Assembly (NCBI GenBank): GCA_002436105.1 | Contig: DIXU01000014.1 | Coordinates: 1-64,000, forward strand | Source: Candidatus Aminicenantes bacterium UBA6072 | GTDB taxonomy: Bacteria > Acidobacteriota > Aminicenantia > UBA2199 | DNA length: 64,000 nt | Reading direction: 5' to 3' | In this document: positions 1-7,502 of the stretch, piece after piece | Position numbering within the stretch: the first letter of the stretch is position 1 | How the letters are laid out: each line of letters begins with the position of its first letter | Notes under the pieces: model-generated | What the model was told of the DNA's origin: nothing | Seen by the model: the letters and a program-made list of their open reading frames with translations, nothing else | Database searches by the model: none | Position numbers and translations under genes: made by a program

Positions 1-2
1 TC

Positions 3-932
3 GCCTGGAACGCCAACGGCTACTCCGGCACCGTGCGTCTGATCCTGTTCCAGAAGGCGGCCAAGATCGGGCAGATCGTGGGCAGTGTGCCGGCCGACCA
101 GGGCAGCTACGCCTGGACGGTGGGTGTGCACCAGGCGGGGGTGGCTCCGGCGGGCATCCTGTATTCCATCCGTGTACTGGCCGGCGACGGCTCGCAGGAC
201 GACTACAGCGACGGCCCGCTGACCCTGATCGAGAACGAGGCCCTGATCATTGACCATAATCATACGGTTCTAAACTCCATCCCCTCCGAGTGGCTGGAAC
301 AAGCGAAGCAGCACAGGCTGCTGGTGCTGGGCGCTGCGGGCAACGATGCCATGACCTTGGGCCTGAGGCTGCTGGGCCAGCGTGACTCCAGGCTGTCCCC
401 GGCAACATCGGCCAACGAGCTGGGACTTGTGCTTACCGAAGGCAGCTGGCTGCCGCAGGGAGCCGCGCTCGACCCGCAGGAGTGGCGCTGGAGCCTGGAG
501 CGGACCATATTGGAGAGCCAGGCGACGGTGGCAGTTGTGCGACCCGACGAGCAGGCGCTCTTGACAGGCAGGCTCGATGCCTCCGGCTACCTGAACGCGA
601 TCGCTGAACTGTCAAGTCGCCTGCCCGGCATAAAACTGGTCTGCGCCACCGCTGGCATGGACGAGACGAACGACATCCTGGCCAAGTTCAACCGCCAGGT
701 GCGGGAGTCGGTGCTGTTGAACAGGGGGATCCTGCTTGACATTGCCGACATCGAGAGCTGGTCGGGAGGCGAGCAGCAGCTGGTGAAGGATTTGCCGGTC
801 CGCCACCCGGCCAACCGCATGAGCCAGGGCACGCAGAGTCAAGGAAACCTGGCCGACCAGGGATCCGCAGCCTGGTGGCTGCTGGCCCGTCTGGCCGGCT
901 GGGAAGGGAGTGATTATCCTGATAATGATTAA
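3..932 (+). CDS. Secreted Kre9/KNH-like plus SGNH-like protein, C-terminal part (5' partial)
   Basis: The reading frame is open at the left edge, so only the C-terminal 309 codons are present; the GTG at 33 is internal. Residues about 1-70 show the pattern of a Kre9/KNH-type Ig-like domain (G-Y-S-G-T-V-R-L-I-L near the edge, later S-Y-A-W-T-V and YSIRV...DDYSDGPL). The remainder resembles a GDSL/SGNH-like carbohydrate-active domain: IPSEWLEQAK at its start, N..L.KFN.QVRES, LLDIADIESW and a terminal AWWLLARLAGW. The motifs I associate with the active site of this group (a GHTSHG-like block and a TGHLDG-like block) are replaced here by LGAAGND and CATAGMD, so the domain may be inactive. Inferred extracellular; function unknown. 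Confidence 0.6.
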   Translation, partial: AWNANGYSGTVRLILFQKAAKIGQIVGSVPADQGSYAWTVGVHQAGVAPAGILYSIRVLAGDGSQDDYSDGPLTLIENEALIIDHNHTVLNSIPSEWLEQAKQHRLLVLGAAGNDAMTLGLRLLGQRDSRLSPATSANELGLVLTEGSWLPQGAALDPQEWRWSLERTILESQATVAVVRPDEQALLTGRLDASGYLNAIAELSSRLPGIKLVCATAGMDETNDILAKFNRQVRESVLLNRGILLDIADIESWSGGEQQLVKDLPVRHPANRMSQGTQSQGNLADQGSAAWWLLARLAGWEGSDYPDND

Positions 933-1298
933 TCTGAATTATGCCGGAGACCGATCATAACACATAAATCGAATGTCCGTCTTTCATTTGCCGCTGGAAT
1001 ATGCACGCAGCTGGAATGACGAAAAGGAGCGGCGGCGGGGAAAAACCATCTCGCGTCCGCCGAGTTTCAAAGCGGCGTGTAGGAAAAAGGGACGTTGGCT
1101 TTGGGAGAATGGGTGTAGCCGTTCCTGTCCTCGACGACTAAAATTCTGAAAATGGAAGCATTCGGGGCGGAAGCAGTGATTCTCCCCCGGTCAAGACAGG
1201 GGTATTGATCGCCCCCGCGGAAACGGCCGAAGAACACCCGTTTGCGACCTGGGCGGCAATAAAGACGGGGGGATCATCCTTTTCAATGCAAAGCTCGC
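933..1298. other. Intergenic stretch before ribBA promoter
   Basis: No convincing gene, RNA or repeat is visible. Bases 1065-1205 read in one frame like protein sequence apart from two in-frame TAG codons (1080 and 1116), which may be a decayed gene fragment or chance. No FMN riboswitch consensus is recognisable upstream of ribBA. Confidence 0.4.
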
Positions 1299-1327
1299 TT
1301 GCCTTGCCTTTTTATTTGCCCTATAAT
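1299..1327 (+). promoter_or_regulatory. Promoter of ribBA leader
   Basis: A -35 box TTGCCT (1299-1304), a 17-base spacer and a perfect -10 TATAAT (1322-1327). Transcription should begin near 1334-1338, at or just before the ATG at 1338. Confidence 0.7.
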
Positions 1328-1337
1328 GGGGCGACCC

Positions 1338-1421
1338 ATGAAAAATCAAAGCTGGATCGCCTGGGAAGCCGGCCAAGCCGTTTTTTATGGAAATCTGCAT
1401 TTGACAGGACCCGATAAATGA
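1338..1421 (+). CDS. 27-residue leader ORF coupled to ribBA
   Basis: An ATG ten bases after the -10 box opens a 27-codon frame (starting MKNQSWIAWEAG) that ends in TGA overlapping the ribBA start codon as ATGA. No Shine-Dalgarno sequence precedes it, so it would be read from a leaderless mRNA. The close fit between promoter, start and ATGA junction suggests translational coupling to ribBA or a regulatory leader peptide. I see no known family. It could also be chance, because such a short frame is easily open. Confidence 0.35.
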   Translation: MKNQSWIAWEAGQAVFYGNLHLTGPDK

Positions 1422-2620
1422 CCATAACCGTCCCGGAAGCCGTGAAAGCCCTCCAGCAGGGCAGGATGATCATCATCGTCGACGACGAGCAGCGCGAGAA
1501 CGAGGGCGACCTGATGGTCGCCGCCGAGAAGGTCACGCCGGAGTGCATCAACTTCATGGCCAGGGAGGCGCGGGGGCTGATCTGCGCCTCGCTGACCGAG
1601 AAGCGCAGCGACGAGCTCGACCTGCCGCTGATGGTCCACGACAACACCTCCCATTTCCAGACGCCGTTCACGGTGTCGGTCGACGCCATCCGCAACACCA
1701 CCACCGGCATCTCGGCCTACGACCGCGCCGAAACCATCCAGTGCCTCATCGACGCGAAAACCCGCCCCGAGGACCTGTCGCGGCCGGGGCACATATTTCC
1801 GCTGCGCGCCCGGGACGGCGGCGTGCTGGTGCGCACCGGCCAGACCGAGGCCTCGGTCGACCTGGCGCGCATCGCCGGCCTCAACCCCGCCGGCGTCATC
1901 TGCGAGATCATGAAGGAAGACGGCACCATGGCGCGCATGCCCGACCTGGAGAAGTTCTCCGCGCGCTTCGGCATCCCGGTCATCACCATCGAGGAGATCA
2001 TCAAGTACCGGGTGAACACCGATTCCCTGGTGGAGCTGGTCTCCGAGGCCCGGCTGCCGACGCAGTGGGGCGACTTCATCATCAAGGCCTACGTCGACCG
2101 CATCCAGCAGGAGACGCACATCGCCCTGACCCAGGGCGACCTGGGCGGCGACGAACCGGTCCTGGCCCGCGTCCACTCGCAGTGCTTGACCGGCGACACC
2201 TTCGGCTCGCTGCGCTGCGACTGCGGCGCGCAGCTGCAGACGGCCATGAAGCTGATCAGCCGCGAGCAGCGCGGCGTGCTGCTTTACCTGCTGAACCAGG
2301 AGGGGCGCGGCATCGGCCTGACCAGCAAGATCAAGGCCTACAAGCTGCAGGAAGAGGGGCTGGACACCATCCAGGCCAACGTCCAGCTGGGCTTCAAGGC
2401 CGACCAGCGCGACTACGGCATCGGGGCGCAGATCCTGCGCCACCTGGGGCTGAAGAAGCTGCGGCTGATCACCAACAACCCGGCCAAGTACATCGCCCTG
2501 GCCGGCTACGGGCTGGAGATCGTCGAGCGCGTGCCGCTGGAGATCGAGCCGGGCAAGGATAACCTGGGCTACATGCGGACCAAGAAGGAAAAGATGGGCC
2601 ATCTCCTCGAAAACCTGTAG
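1418..2620 (+). CDS. ribBA: Bifunctional 3,4-dihydroxy-2-butanone-4-phosphate synthase / GTP cyclohydrolase II
   Basis: Catalyses both entry reactions of riboflavin synthesis: ribulose 5-phosphate to dihydroxybutanone phosphate, and GTP to the pyrimidine precursor. The N-terminal RibB domain (about 1-205) has DDEQRENEGDL, SRPGHIFPLRA and CEIMKEDGTMAR. The C-terminal RibA domain has the zinc ligands Cys256, Cys267 and Cys269 (HSQCLTGDTFGSLRCDCG) and NQEGRGIGL. The length of 400 residues is normal. One oddity is GQTEA at 141-145, where the metal-binding His of the usual GHTEA is Gln142. The start overlaps a short leader ORF by ATGA; a weak AGGA lies just upstream. The HEAT-repeat gene follows 7 bases later, so both probably share a transcript. 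Confidence 0.95.
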   Translation: MTITVPEAVKALQQGRMIIIVDDEQRENEGDLMVAAEKVTPECINFMAREARGLICASLTEKRSDELDLPLMVHDNTSHFQTPFTVSVDAIRNTTTGISAYDRAETIQCLIDAKTRPEDLSRPGHIFPLRARDGGVLVRTGQTEASVDLARIAGLNPAGVICEIMKEDGTMARMPDLEKFSARFGIPVITIEEIIKYRVNTDSLVELVSEARLPTQWGDFIIKAYVDRIQQETHIALTQGDLGGDEPVLARVHSQCLTGDTFGSLRCDCGAQLQTAMKLISREQRGVLLYLLNQEGRGIGLTSKIKAYKLQEEGLDTIQANVQLGFKADQRDYGIGAQILRHLGLKKLRLITNNPAKYIALAGYGLEIVERVPLEIEPGKDNLGYMRTKKEKMGHLLENL

Positions 2621-2627
2621 GGACGCC

Positions 2628-3356
2628 ATGATCGAAGAATTCCTCAAGCTCTCCCCCACCAGCCAGCTGAAGTATCTCAAGGGCGATGAGTTCGCCACCC
2701 TGGAACGCGAGAAGCGCATCGAATTCCTCAAGGAATTCGCCCACTGCGGCCACTGCTCCTCGAAATGCCTGGCCAGCGCCCTCAAGATCCTGCGCGAGCT
2801 GAGATTCCGCGACCGCGTCTTCTACAAGCGCTTCCTGGAGCACCCCGACAGCTCGGTGGTCATGGCCTGCAAGAAGGCGTTGAGCGACAAGAGCCCGGAC
2901 ATGGGCTTCGTCCCCATGCGCGAGATGGTCAAGCGCCAGAACAACGAGAAGAAGCTGCAGACGGTGAAGCTGATCGTCAGCGAGACGGGCCAGGCCGGCG
3001 AGGACCTGCTGCTTTCCTTCCTGGCCGAGGACAACATCCGCGTCCGCGAGCTGGTGGTCAAGGAACTCTCGGGTCGCAAGCATCTGGACGAGGACAAGCT
3101 GCTTGCCCAGCTGCCCCATTCCATCTGGTACACGCGGGCGGCCATCGTCGAGGTCCTGGGCAACCGCCGCAGCCGCCTGCTGCTGGGCAAGGCCGACGAG
3201 CTGCTGGCCGACCCCAACGTCGAGGTGCGGCTGCAGCTGCTGATCGCCCTGTCCAAGCTCGAGCGCGAGCAGGTACGGGACCTCCTGCTCAAGCTGACGA
3301 AAGACCCCCACATGCGCGTCAGCCGCGAGGCGCGGCGGATCTTTTCGACGATCTAG
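2628..3356 (+). CDS. HEAT-repeat protein
   Basis: The 242-residue protein is almost entirely helical, with repeated HEAT-like pairs, for example DNIRVRELVVKELS, the segment around IWYTRAAIVEVLGNRR, and DPNVEVRLQLLIALSKL. Such solenoids bind other proteins or nucleic acid; no catalytic motif is seen. A short cysteine cluster HCGHCSSKC at about residues 37-45 could bind a metal, which is unusual in a HEAT protein. No signal peptide, so probably cytoplasmic. It starts 7 bases after ribBA and is likely co-transcribed. Specific function unknown. Confidence 0.7.
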   Translation: MIEEFLKLSPTSQLKYLKGDEFATLEREKRIEFLKEFAHCGHCSSKCLASALKILRELRFRDRVFYKRFLEHPDSSVVMACKKALSDKSPDMGFVPMREMVKRQNNEKKLQTVKLIVSETGQAGEDLLLSFLAEDNIRVRELVVKELSGRKHLDEDKLLAQLPHSIWYTRAAIVEVLGNRRSRLLLGKADELLADPNVEVRLQLLIALSKLEREQVRDLLLKLTKDPHMRVSREARRIFSTI

Positions 3357-3377
3357 AGGATCCCCGCCGCCTGGGCC

Positions 3378-4592
3378 TCAGGGGCGGGATGCGATGCGGT
3401 AGAATTTCCTCTTCCCCACCTTCAGCAGGTAGGCGCGGCCCTGTTTCAGCACCAGGGTGATCTCGGCCGGCCGCTCGTTGTCCAGGTAGATGCCGCCCTG
3501 GGCGTGAACGCGCTTGACCTCGCCGCGCGAGGCGAGGACGCCGTGGCGCACCAGGAAATCGACCAGGGGCTCGTCGTTTTCCAGGAACAGGACCTGGGCG
3601 TCGGCCGGGGCCTCCCGGTTGCGGAAGACTTTGATGAACCCGGCCTCGGCCGCCTCGGCCGCGGCCTTTGAATGGAAGTCGGCGATGATCGACTTGGCCA
3701 ATTCGATCTTGGCCTCCATCGGATTCAGTTTGCCATCCGTGACGCCTTGTTTCATCAAGATGAGTTTCTTCCCGGGAACATCGGTCAGCAGCTCGTAGTA
3801 GCGGAACATCAGCTCGTCGCTGATGGACATGACCTTGCCGAACATATCCGCCGGGGCCTCGTGGATGCCGACGTAATTGCCCAGGCTCTTGCTCATCTTC
3901 TGCACGCCGTCCAGCCCCTCGAGCAGCGGCATGGTGAGGATCACCTGCGGCTCCTGGCCGTAGCTGCGCTGCAGCTCGCGGCCGACCAGCAGGTTGAACT
4001 TCTGGTCGCTGCCGCCCAGCTCGACGTCGGCGCGCAGGGCCACCGAGTCGTAGCCCTGCATCAGCGGGTAGAGCAGCTCGTGGACCGATATCGGCTCGCC
4101 GTTCTTGTAGCGCTTGGAGAAGTCGTCGCGCTCCAGGATGCGCGCCACCGTGTAGGCGGCGGTCAGCCGGATGATCTCCGCCGGCGTCAGGGCGCCGAGC
4201 CAGCGCGAGTTGAAATCGACCACCGTCTTCTCCGGGTCGAGCAGCTTGAAGATCTGCTCCTTGTAGGTCTCGGCGTTGGCCGCGATCTCCTGCGGCGAAA
4301 GCGGAGGCCGCGTCTTGTTGCGGCCGCTGGGATCGCCGATGAGCCCGGTGAAGTCGCCGATGAGGAAAACGACGGTGTGGCCCAGCTCCTGGAAGTGCTT
4401 CATCTTGCGGATGAGGACCGTGTGCCCCAGGTGGATGTCGGGGGCGGTGGGGTCGAATCCGGCCTTGACCCGCAGGGGTTTTCCCGTCTTCAGCGAGCGG
4501 GCGAGCTTGCGCTCGAGGTCCTCCTCGCTGATGATCTCCAGCGCGCCCTTGCGCAGCAGGTCGAGCTGTTCGCTGACGGCGGGGAAAGCCAT
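3378..4592 (-). CDS. tyrS: Tyrosyl-tRNA synthetase
   Basis: Charges tRNA-Tyr with tyrosine. Class I signatures are present: HLGHT (HIGH motif, in the segment DIHLGHTVLIRKMK) and KMSKSLGN (KMSKS loop). The C-terminal segment VKRVHAQGGIYLDNE..AEITL fits the S4 RNA-binding domain. The 404-residue length and HLGH spelling fit the TyrZ-like branch. It begins only one base after the korC stop codon and is probably the last gene of the kor operon, an unexpected partner. Confidence 0.96.
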   Translation of the reverse strand: MAFPAVSEQLDLLRKGALEIISEEDLERKLARSLKTGKPLRVKAGFDPTAPDIHLGHTVLIRKMKHFQELGHTVVFLIGDFTGLIGDPSGRNKTRPPLSPQEIAANAETYKEQIFKLLDPEKTVVDFNSRWLGALTPAEIIRLTAAYTVARILERDDFSKRYKNGEPISVHELLYPLMQGYDSVALRADVELGGSDQKFNLLVGRELQRSYGQEPQVILTMPLLEGLDGVQKMSKSLGNYVGIHEAPADMFGKVMSISDELMFRYYELLTDVPGKKLILMKQGVTDGKLNPMEAKIELAKSIIADFHSKAAAEAAEAGFIKVFRNREAPADAQVLFLENDEPLVDFLVRHGVLASRGEVKRVHAQGGIYLDNERPAEITLVLKQGRAYLLKVGKRKFYRIASRP

Positions 4593-4593
4593 C

Positions 4594-5130
4594 CTATTTG
4601 ATCAGGTTCATCCCGACCTCGATGGCTTTCAGGTTCATCTCCACCGTGCCCTTGGGGGCCCAGTGCTTGATGTGCTCCACCATGTGGTCGTAGCTGATCA
4701 CCTGGGTCAGCTTCTGGGTGACGGCCAGGCTGACCACCGAGGTCAGCACCACGTTGCCCGCCCCCACCTTGGTCTCGTTGATGATCGGCACCGGGTAGAC
4801 CTTCCAGTTGCGGGTGTCGCCGAGCTCGCGCACCAGGTGCGAGTCGACGACGACGACGGCGTTGTCCTTCAGGCGCTCCTTGTAGATGTCGTAGGGTCGC
4901 TGGTCGGTGCAGAGGAAAAAATCGATGGCCGTGGCATGGGGAAAATCGATCGCCTCGTCGGAGACGATGACGTCGACCTTGGTCGGACCGCCGCGCACGG
5001 CGGCGGTATAGGTGGGGCTTTCGATGGCGAACTTGTTCTCCAGCTCCACGGCGATGTCCACCAGCAGGGCGCCGGCGGTGATGATGCCCTGGCCGCCGAC
5101 CGCGCCGTAGCGTATCTCGAATTTCTTCAT
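4594..5130 (-). CDS. korC: 2-oxoglutarate:ferredoxin oxidoreductase, gamma subunit
   Basis: Gamma subunit of the anaerobic 2-oxoacid:ferredoxin oxidoreductase (178 residues). Diagnostic features are RYGAVGGQGIITAG near the N-terminus, SPTYTAAVRGGPTKVDVIVSD and the ending GTVEMNLKAIEVG. The start ATG overlaps the korB stop as ATGA (5127-5130). A longer open frame upstream is a shadow of korB and was excluded. Works with korA, korB and korD to convert 2-oxoglutarate and CoA to succinyl-CoA, CO2 and reduced ferredoxin, or in reverse. Confidence 0.93.
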   Translation of the reverse strand: MKKFEIRYGAVGGQGIITAGALLVDIAVELENKFAIESPTYTAAVRGGPTKVDVIVSDEAIDFPHATAIDFFLCTDQRPYDIYKERLKDNAVVVVDSHLVRELGDTRNWKVYPVPIINETKVGAGNVVLTSVVSLAVTQKLTQVISYDHMVEHIKHWAPKGTVEMNLKAIEVGMNLIK

Positions 5131-5963
5131 TTTTCCCCCTTGGCGCCCGACCCCTGGGCGACGGGCACGATGTGGTTGTAGTAGAGGTCGGTGTATTCCA
5201 GGCGCTCGTTGTTCTCCACGAAGATCCCCAGCGGGTACTTCGGCGCCTGCTCCGCGGGGGAGAGCTTCTCGAACTCCGCCATGTTCATGGTGATGTCGCG
5301 GATGTACTTGGTCATGACCAGCGGGCTCTTCATCTTGTTGCGCCGCCCGAGGTTGACGTGGCAGTTGCTCATCACCTCGACGACCGAGAAGCCCTTGTGC
5401 TGGAACGAGCGCTTGATCACCTGCTTGAGCTGCATCAGGCGGTTGACCGTCTCGCGGGCGACGAAGGAGGCCTCGGCGGCGGTCAGCAGCTTGCGCACGT
5501 TGAAGTGCGGCTCGATATTGCCGTAGGGCGTGGTCTCGGTGAAGAACGTGGGCGGCGTGAGCGGCGACACCTGGCCGCCGGTCATGCCGTAGATGCCGTT
5601 GTTGATCAGGATCATCTTGATGCCGATGTTGCGCCGGGCGGCGTGGATCAGGTGGTTGCCGCCGATGGCGGTGGCGTCGCCGTCGCCGGAAATGACCACC
5701 ACCAGCTTCTCGGGCTTGGCCAGCTTGATGCCGGTGGCGAAGGTCAGGGCACGGCCGTGGGTGGTGTGCAGGGTGTTGGTGTTGAAGTAGGTGGGCATGC
5801 GGCCGGAGCAGCCGATGCCGGCCACGACCACGATGTCGTCGGGATCGAGGTTCAGCTCGGCAAACGCCATGGCGATCGACTTGAGGATGACGCCATCGCC
5901 GCAGCCGGGGCACCAGGGCGTGGGGAAGGTCCGGTAGCGGATGTATTTCTCGTAGTCTCTCAT
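5127..5963 (-). CDS. korB: 2-oxoglutarate:ferredoxin oxidoreductase, beta subunit
   Basis: Thiamine-diphosphate-binding beta subunit, 278 residues. TPWCPGCGDG carries cysteines of the subunit's iron-sulfur cluster. GDGDATAIGGNHLIHAARRN and ILINNGIYGMTGGQ form the ThDP/Mg binding fold, and HTTHGRALTFATGIKLA is typical of KorB-type enzymes. The gene overlaps korA upstream and korC downstream by four bases each (ATGA), implying tight translational coupling and equal subunit supply. Substrate 2-oxoglutarate is inferred from the overall KorAB resemblance; another 2-oxoacid is not excluded. Confidence 0.94.
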   Translation of the reverse strand: MRDYEKYIRYRTFPTPWCPGCGDGVILKSIAMAFAELNLDPDDIVVVAGIGCSGRMPTYFNTNTLHTTHGRALTFATGIKLAKPEKLVVVISGDGDATAIGGNHLIHAARRNIGIKMILINNGIYGMTGGQVSPLTPPTFFTETTPYGNIEPHFNVRKLLTAAEASFVARETVNRLMQLKQVIKRSFQHKGFSVVEVMSNCHVNLGRRNKMKSPLVMTKYIRDITMNMAEFEKLSPAEQAPKYPLGIFVENNERLEYTDLYYNHIVPVAQGSGAKGEK

Positions 5964-7087
5964 CTGACCATCTCCTTGATGGCGTTCAGCACTTCGTCGG
6001 GGGAGAAGGGCATGCCGTTGGCGCGCAGCAGGTTCTGCTTCTCCACCCCGGGCGGGGCGATGCGCTCCACCTCATATTTCATCTGGCCCATGTTCATCTC
6101 CACGGTCAGCACCTTCCTGGTCTTCTTGAAGCGCTCCTGCAGGGCGGCGCGCGGGAAAGGCCATACGGTCAGGGCCTGGAACAACCCGGCCTTGACTCCC
6201 TGTTCGCGGGCCGCCTTGACCGCGGCCAGGGCCGAGCGCGCCGAGATGCCGAAGCTGAAGACCAGCACCTCGGCGTCGTCCAGGAAGTACTCCTTGTAGC
6301 GGATGATGTCGTCCAGGTTCTGGTAGATCTTCTGCATGCGCAGCTTCTGCATCTTGTCCACGGTCCTGGCGTCGAACGAGGGCCAGCCGTGCGCGTCATG
6401 CTCCAGGCCGTCGATATGGATCGGGTAGCCGTGGAAGAAGTCGACGCGCGGCGGGTTCTCGCCGATATTGCGGTCATAGATGTTCAGGTCGATGATCTGG
6501 CGGGGCTGCTCCCAATAGACCTCGTAGCTGCCGGGCTCGGGGATCTCCACGTCCATGTGCGCCTTGCCCAGCACCTCGTCGGAGAGCAGGATCACCGGGT
6601 TCCAGTATTTTTCGGCCAGGTTGAAGGCGCGCACCGTCTCGCTGAACATCTCCTCGGCAAAGGCCGGGTAGAGGGCGATGATCGGGTGGTCGCCGTGGGT
6701 GCCCCAGCGCGCCTGCATCATGTCGGACTGCGCCGGCTTGGTGGGCATGCCGGTCGAGGGTCCGCCGCGCATGACGTTGACGATGACCACCGGCACCTCG
6801 GCCATGACCGCCATGCCGATGTGCTCCTGCATCAGGGAGAAGCCGGGGCCGCTGGTGGCGGTCATCGTCTTGCGGCCGGCGAGCGAAGCGCCGATGCAGG
6901 CTCCCAGCGATGCGATCTCGTCCTCCATCTGGATGAAGGTGCGCTCCAGCTTCGGCATCTCCTTCGACATGTACTGGGCGATCTCCGAGGAAGGGGTGAT
7001 GGGGTAACCGGCGAAGAAGTCGCAGCCGGCGGCCAGCGCCGCCTTGGCGATGATGACGTTGCCCTGCAGGACCTTGCGCGCGCTCAT
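5960..7087 (-). CDS. korA: 2-oxoglutarate:ferredoxin oxidoreductase, alpha subunit
   Basis: Alpha subunit, 375 residues from MSARKVLQGN. The open frame extends 29 codons further upstream, but that part is a shadow of korD. FAGYPITPSSEIAQYM, TSGPGFSLMQE, MPTKPAQSDMMQARWGTHGD and VILLSDEVLGK are KorA hallmarks for 2-oxoacid and ThDP positioning. The start overlaps the korD stop as ATGA (7084-7087). With reduced ferredoxin as electron carrier it links central carbon flow to anaerobic redox metabolism. Confidence 0.94.
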   Translation of the reverse strand: MSARKVLQGNVIIAKAALAAGCDFFAGYPITPSSEIAQYMSKEMPKLERTFIQMEDEIASLGACIGASLAGRKTMTATSGPGFSLMQEHIGMAVMAEVPVVIVNVMRGGPSTGMPTKPAQSDMMQARWGTHGDHPIIALYPAFAEEMFSETVRAFNLAEKYWNPVILLSDEVLGKAHMDVEIPEPGSYEVYWEQPRQIIDLNIYDRNIGENPPRVDFFHGYPIHIDGLEHDAHGWPSFDARTVDKMQKLRMQKIYQNLDDIIRYKEYFLDDAEVLVFSFGISARSALAAVKAAREQGVKAGLFQALTVWPFPRAALQERFKKTRKVLTVEMNMGQMKYEVERIAPPGVEKQNLLRANGMPFSPDEVLNAIKEMVR

Positions 7088-7386
7088 TTCACACCTTCCT
7101 TCTTCCCGTCCTCGTAATTGACGAAAATGGCGAAATCGGGGCATTGCAGCTCGCACATGCGGCAGCCGATGCAAAAGTCGGGGGCGTCGATCTTCACCGA
7201 CGTGCCGTACTTGTTCTTGGGGTCATCGTAGAGCTGCAGGGTGCCGGTGGGGCAGATGTCGACGCACAGGCCGCAGCCCTTGCAGTACAGGGGGACCAGG
7301 GTCAGCTTGTTCTGCTTCGGCGACGGCTTGCGCTTGGCGCGCCGCTCCAGGGCGTCCTGGTTGGCCTTGGCTTCTTCCTTCTCCAT
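7084..7386 (-). CDS. korD: 2-oxoglutarate:ferredoxin oxidoreductase, delta (ferredoxin) subunit
   Basis: A 100-residue protein with two complete [4Fe-4S] motifs: CKGCGLCVDICP and CIGCRMCELQCP. It carries electrons between the catalytic subunits and free ferredoxin. A lysine/arginine-rich N-terminal tail of about 30 residues precedes the clusters. First gene of the korDABC-tyrS transcript; GAGGTG just upstream of the ATG is a plausible ribosome-binding site and a promoter lies at 7430-7458. Confidence 0.92.
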   Translation of the reverse strand: MEKEEAKANQDALERRAKRKPSPKQNKLTLVPLYCKGCGLCVDICPTGTLQLYDDPKNKYGTSVKIDAPDFCIGCRMCELQCPDFAIFVNYEDGKKEGVK

Positions 7387-7429
7387 GCTTCACCTCGGGT
7401 GTTGGGGGATCCGGGCATTCAGATACTGA

Positions 7430-7458
7430 ATTCTATCACAATAAGCGGTAGTTGAAAA
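7430..7458 (-). promoter_or_regulatory. Promoter of korDABC-tyrS
   Basis: On the minus strand TTTTCA, 17 bases, TAGAAT, about 43 bases before the korD start codon. The -35 is a partial match. Confidence 0.5.
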
Positions 7459-7467
7459 CTCCGGTTT

Positions 7468-7492
7468 GGCGCCACCCCGGAATGATGGCGCC
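7468..7492 (-). terminator. Hairpin between the AT-rich gene and the kor operon
   Basis: GGCGCCA and TGGCGCC form a 7-base-pair stem with an 11-base loop, flanked by AAA/TTT. It lies just past the stop of the gene at 7503-8099 and just before the kor promoter, so it probably separates the two units. Confidence 0.5.
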
Positions 7493-7502
7493 TTTACGCA
7501 CA

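Noticed and set aside
933..1417. FMN riboswitch upstream of ribBA
   Set aside because: None of the conserved RFN-element blocks could be found in the leader or the intergenic region.
1205..1417. 70-codon plus-strand frame before ribBA
   Set aside because: It spans the promoter, has no ribosome-binding site and shows no protein-like features.
5131..5913. N-terminal extension of the korC frame
   Set aside because: The extension is rich in Arg, His and Gln and reads korB out of frame. The true start is the ATGA overlap at 5128-5130.
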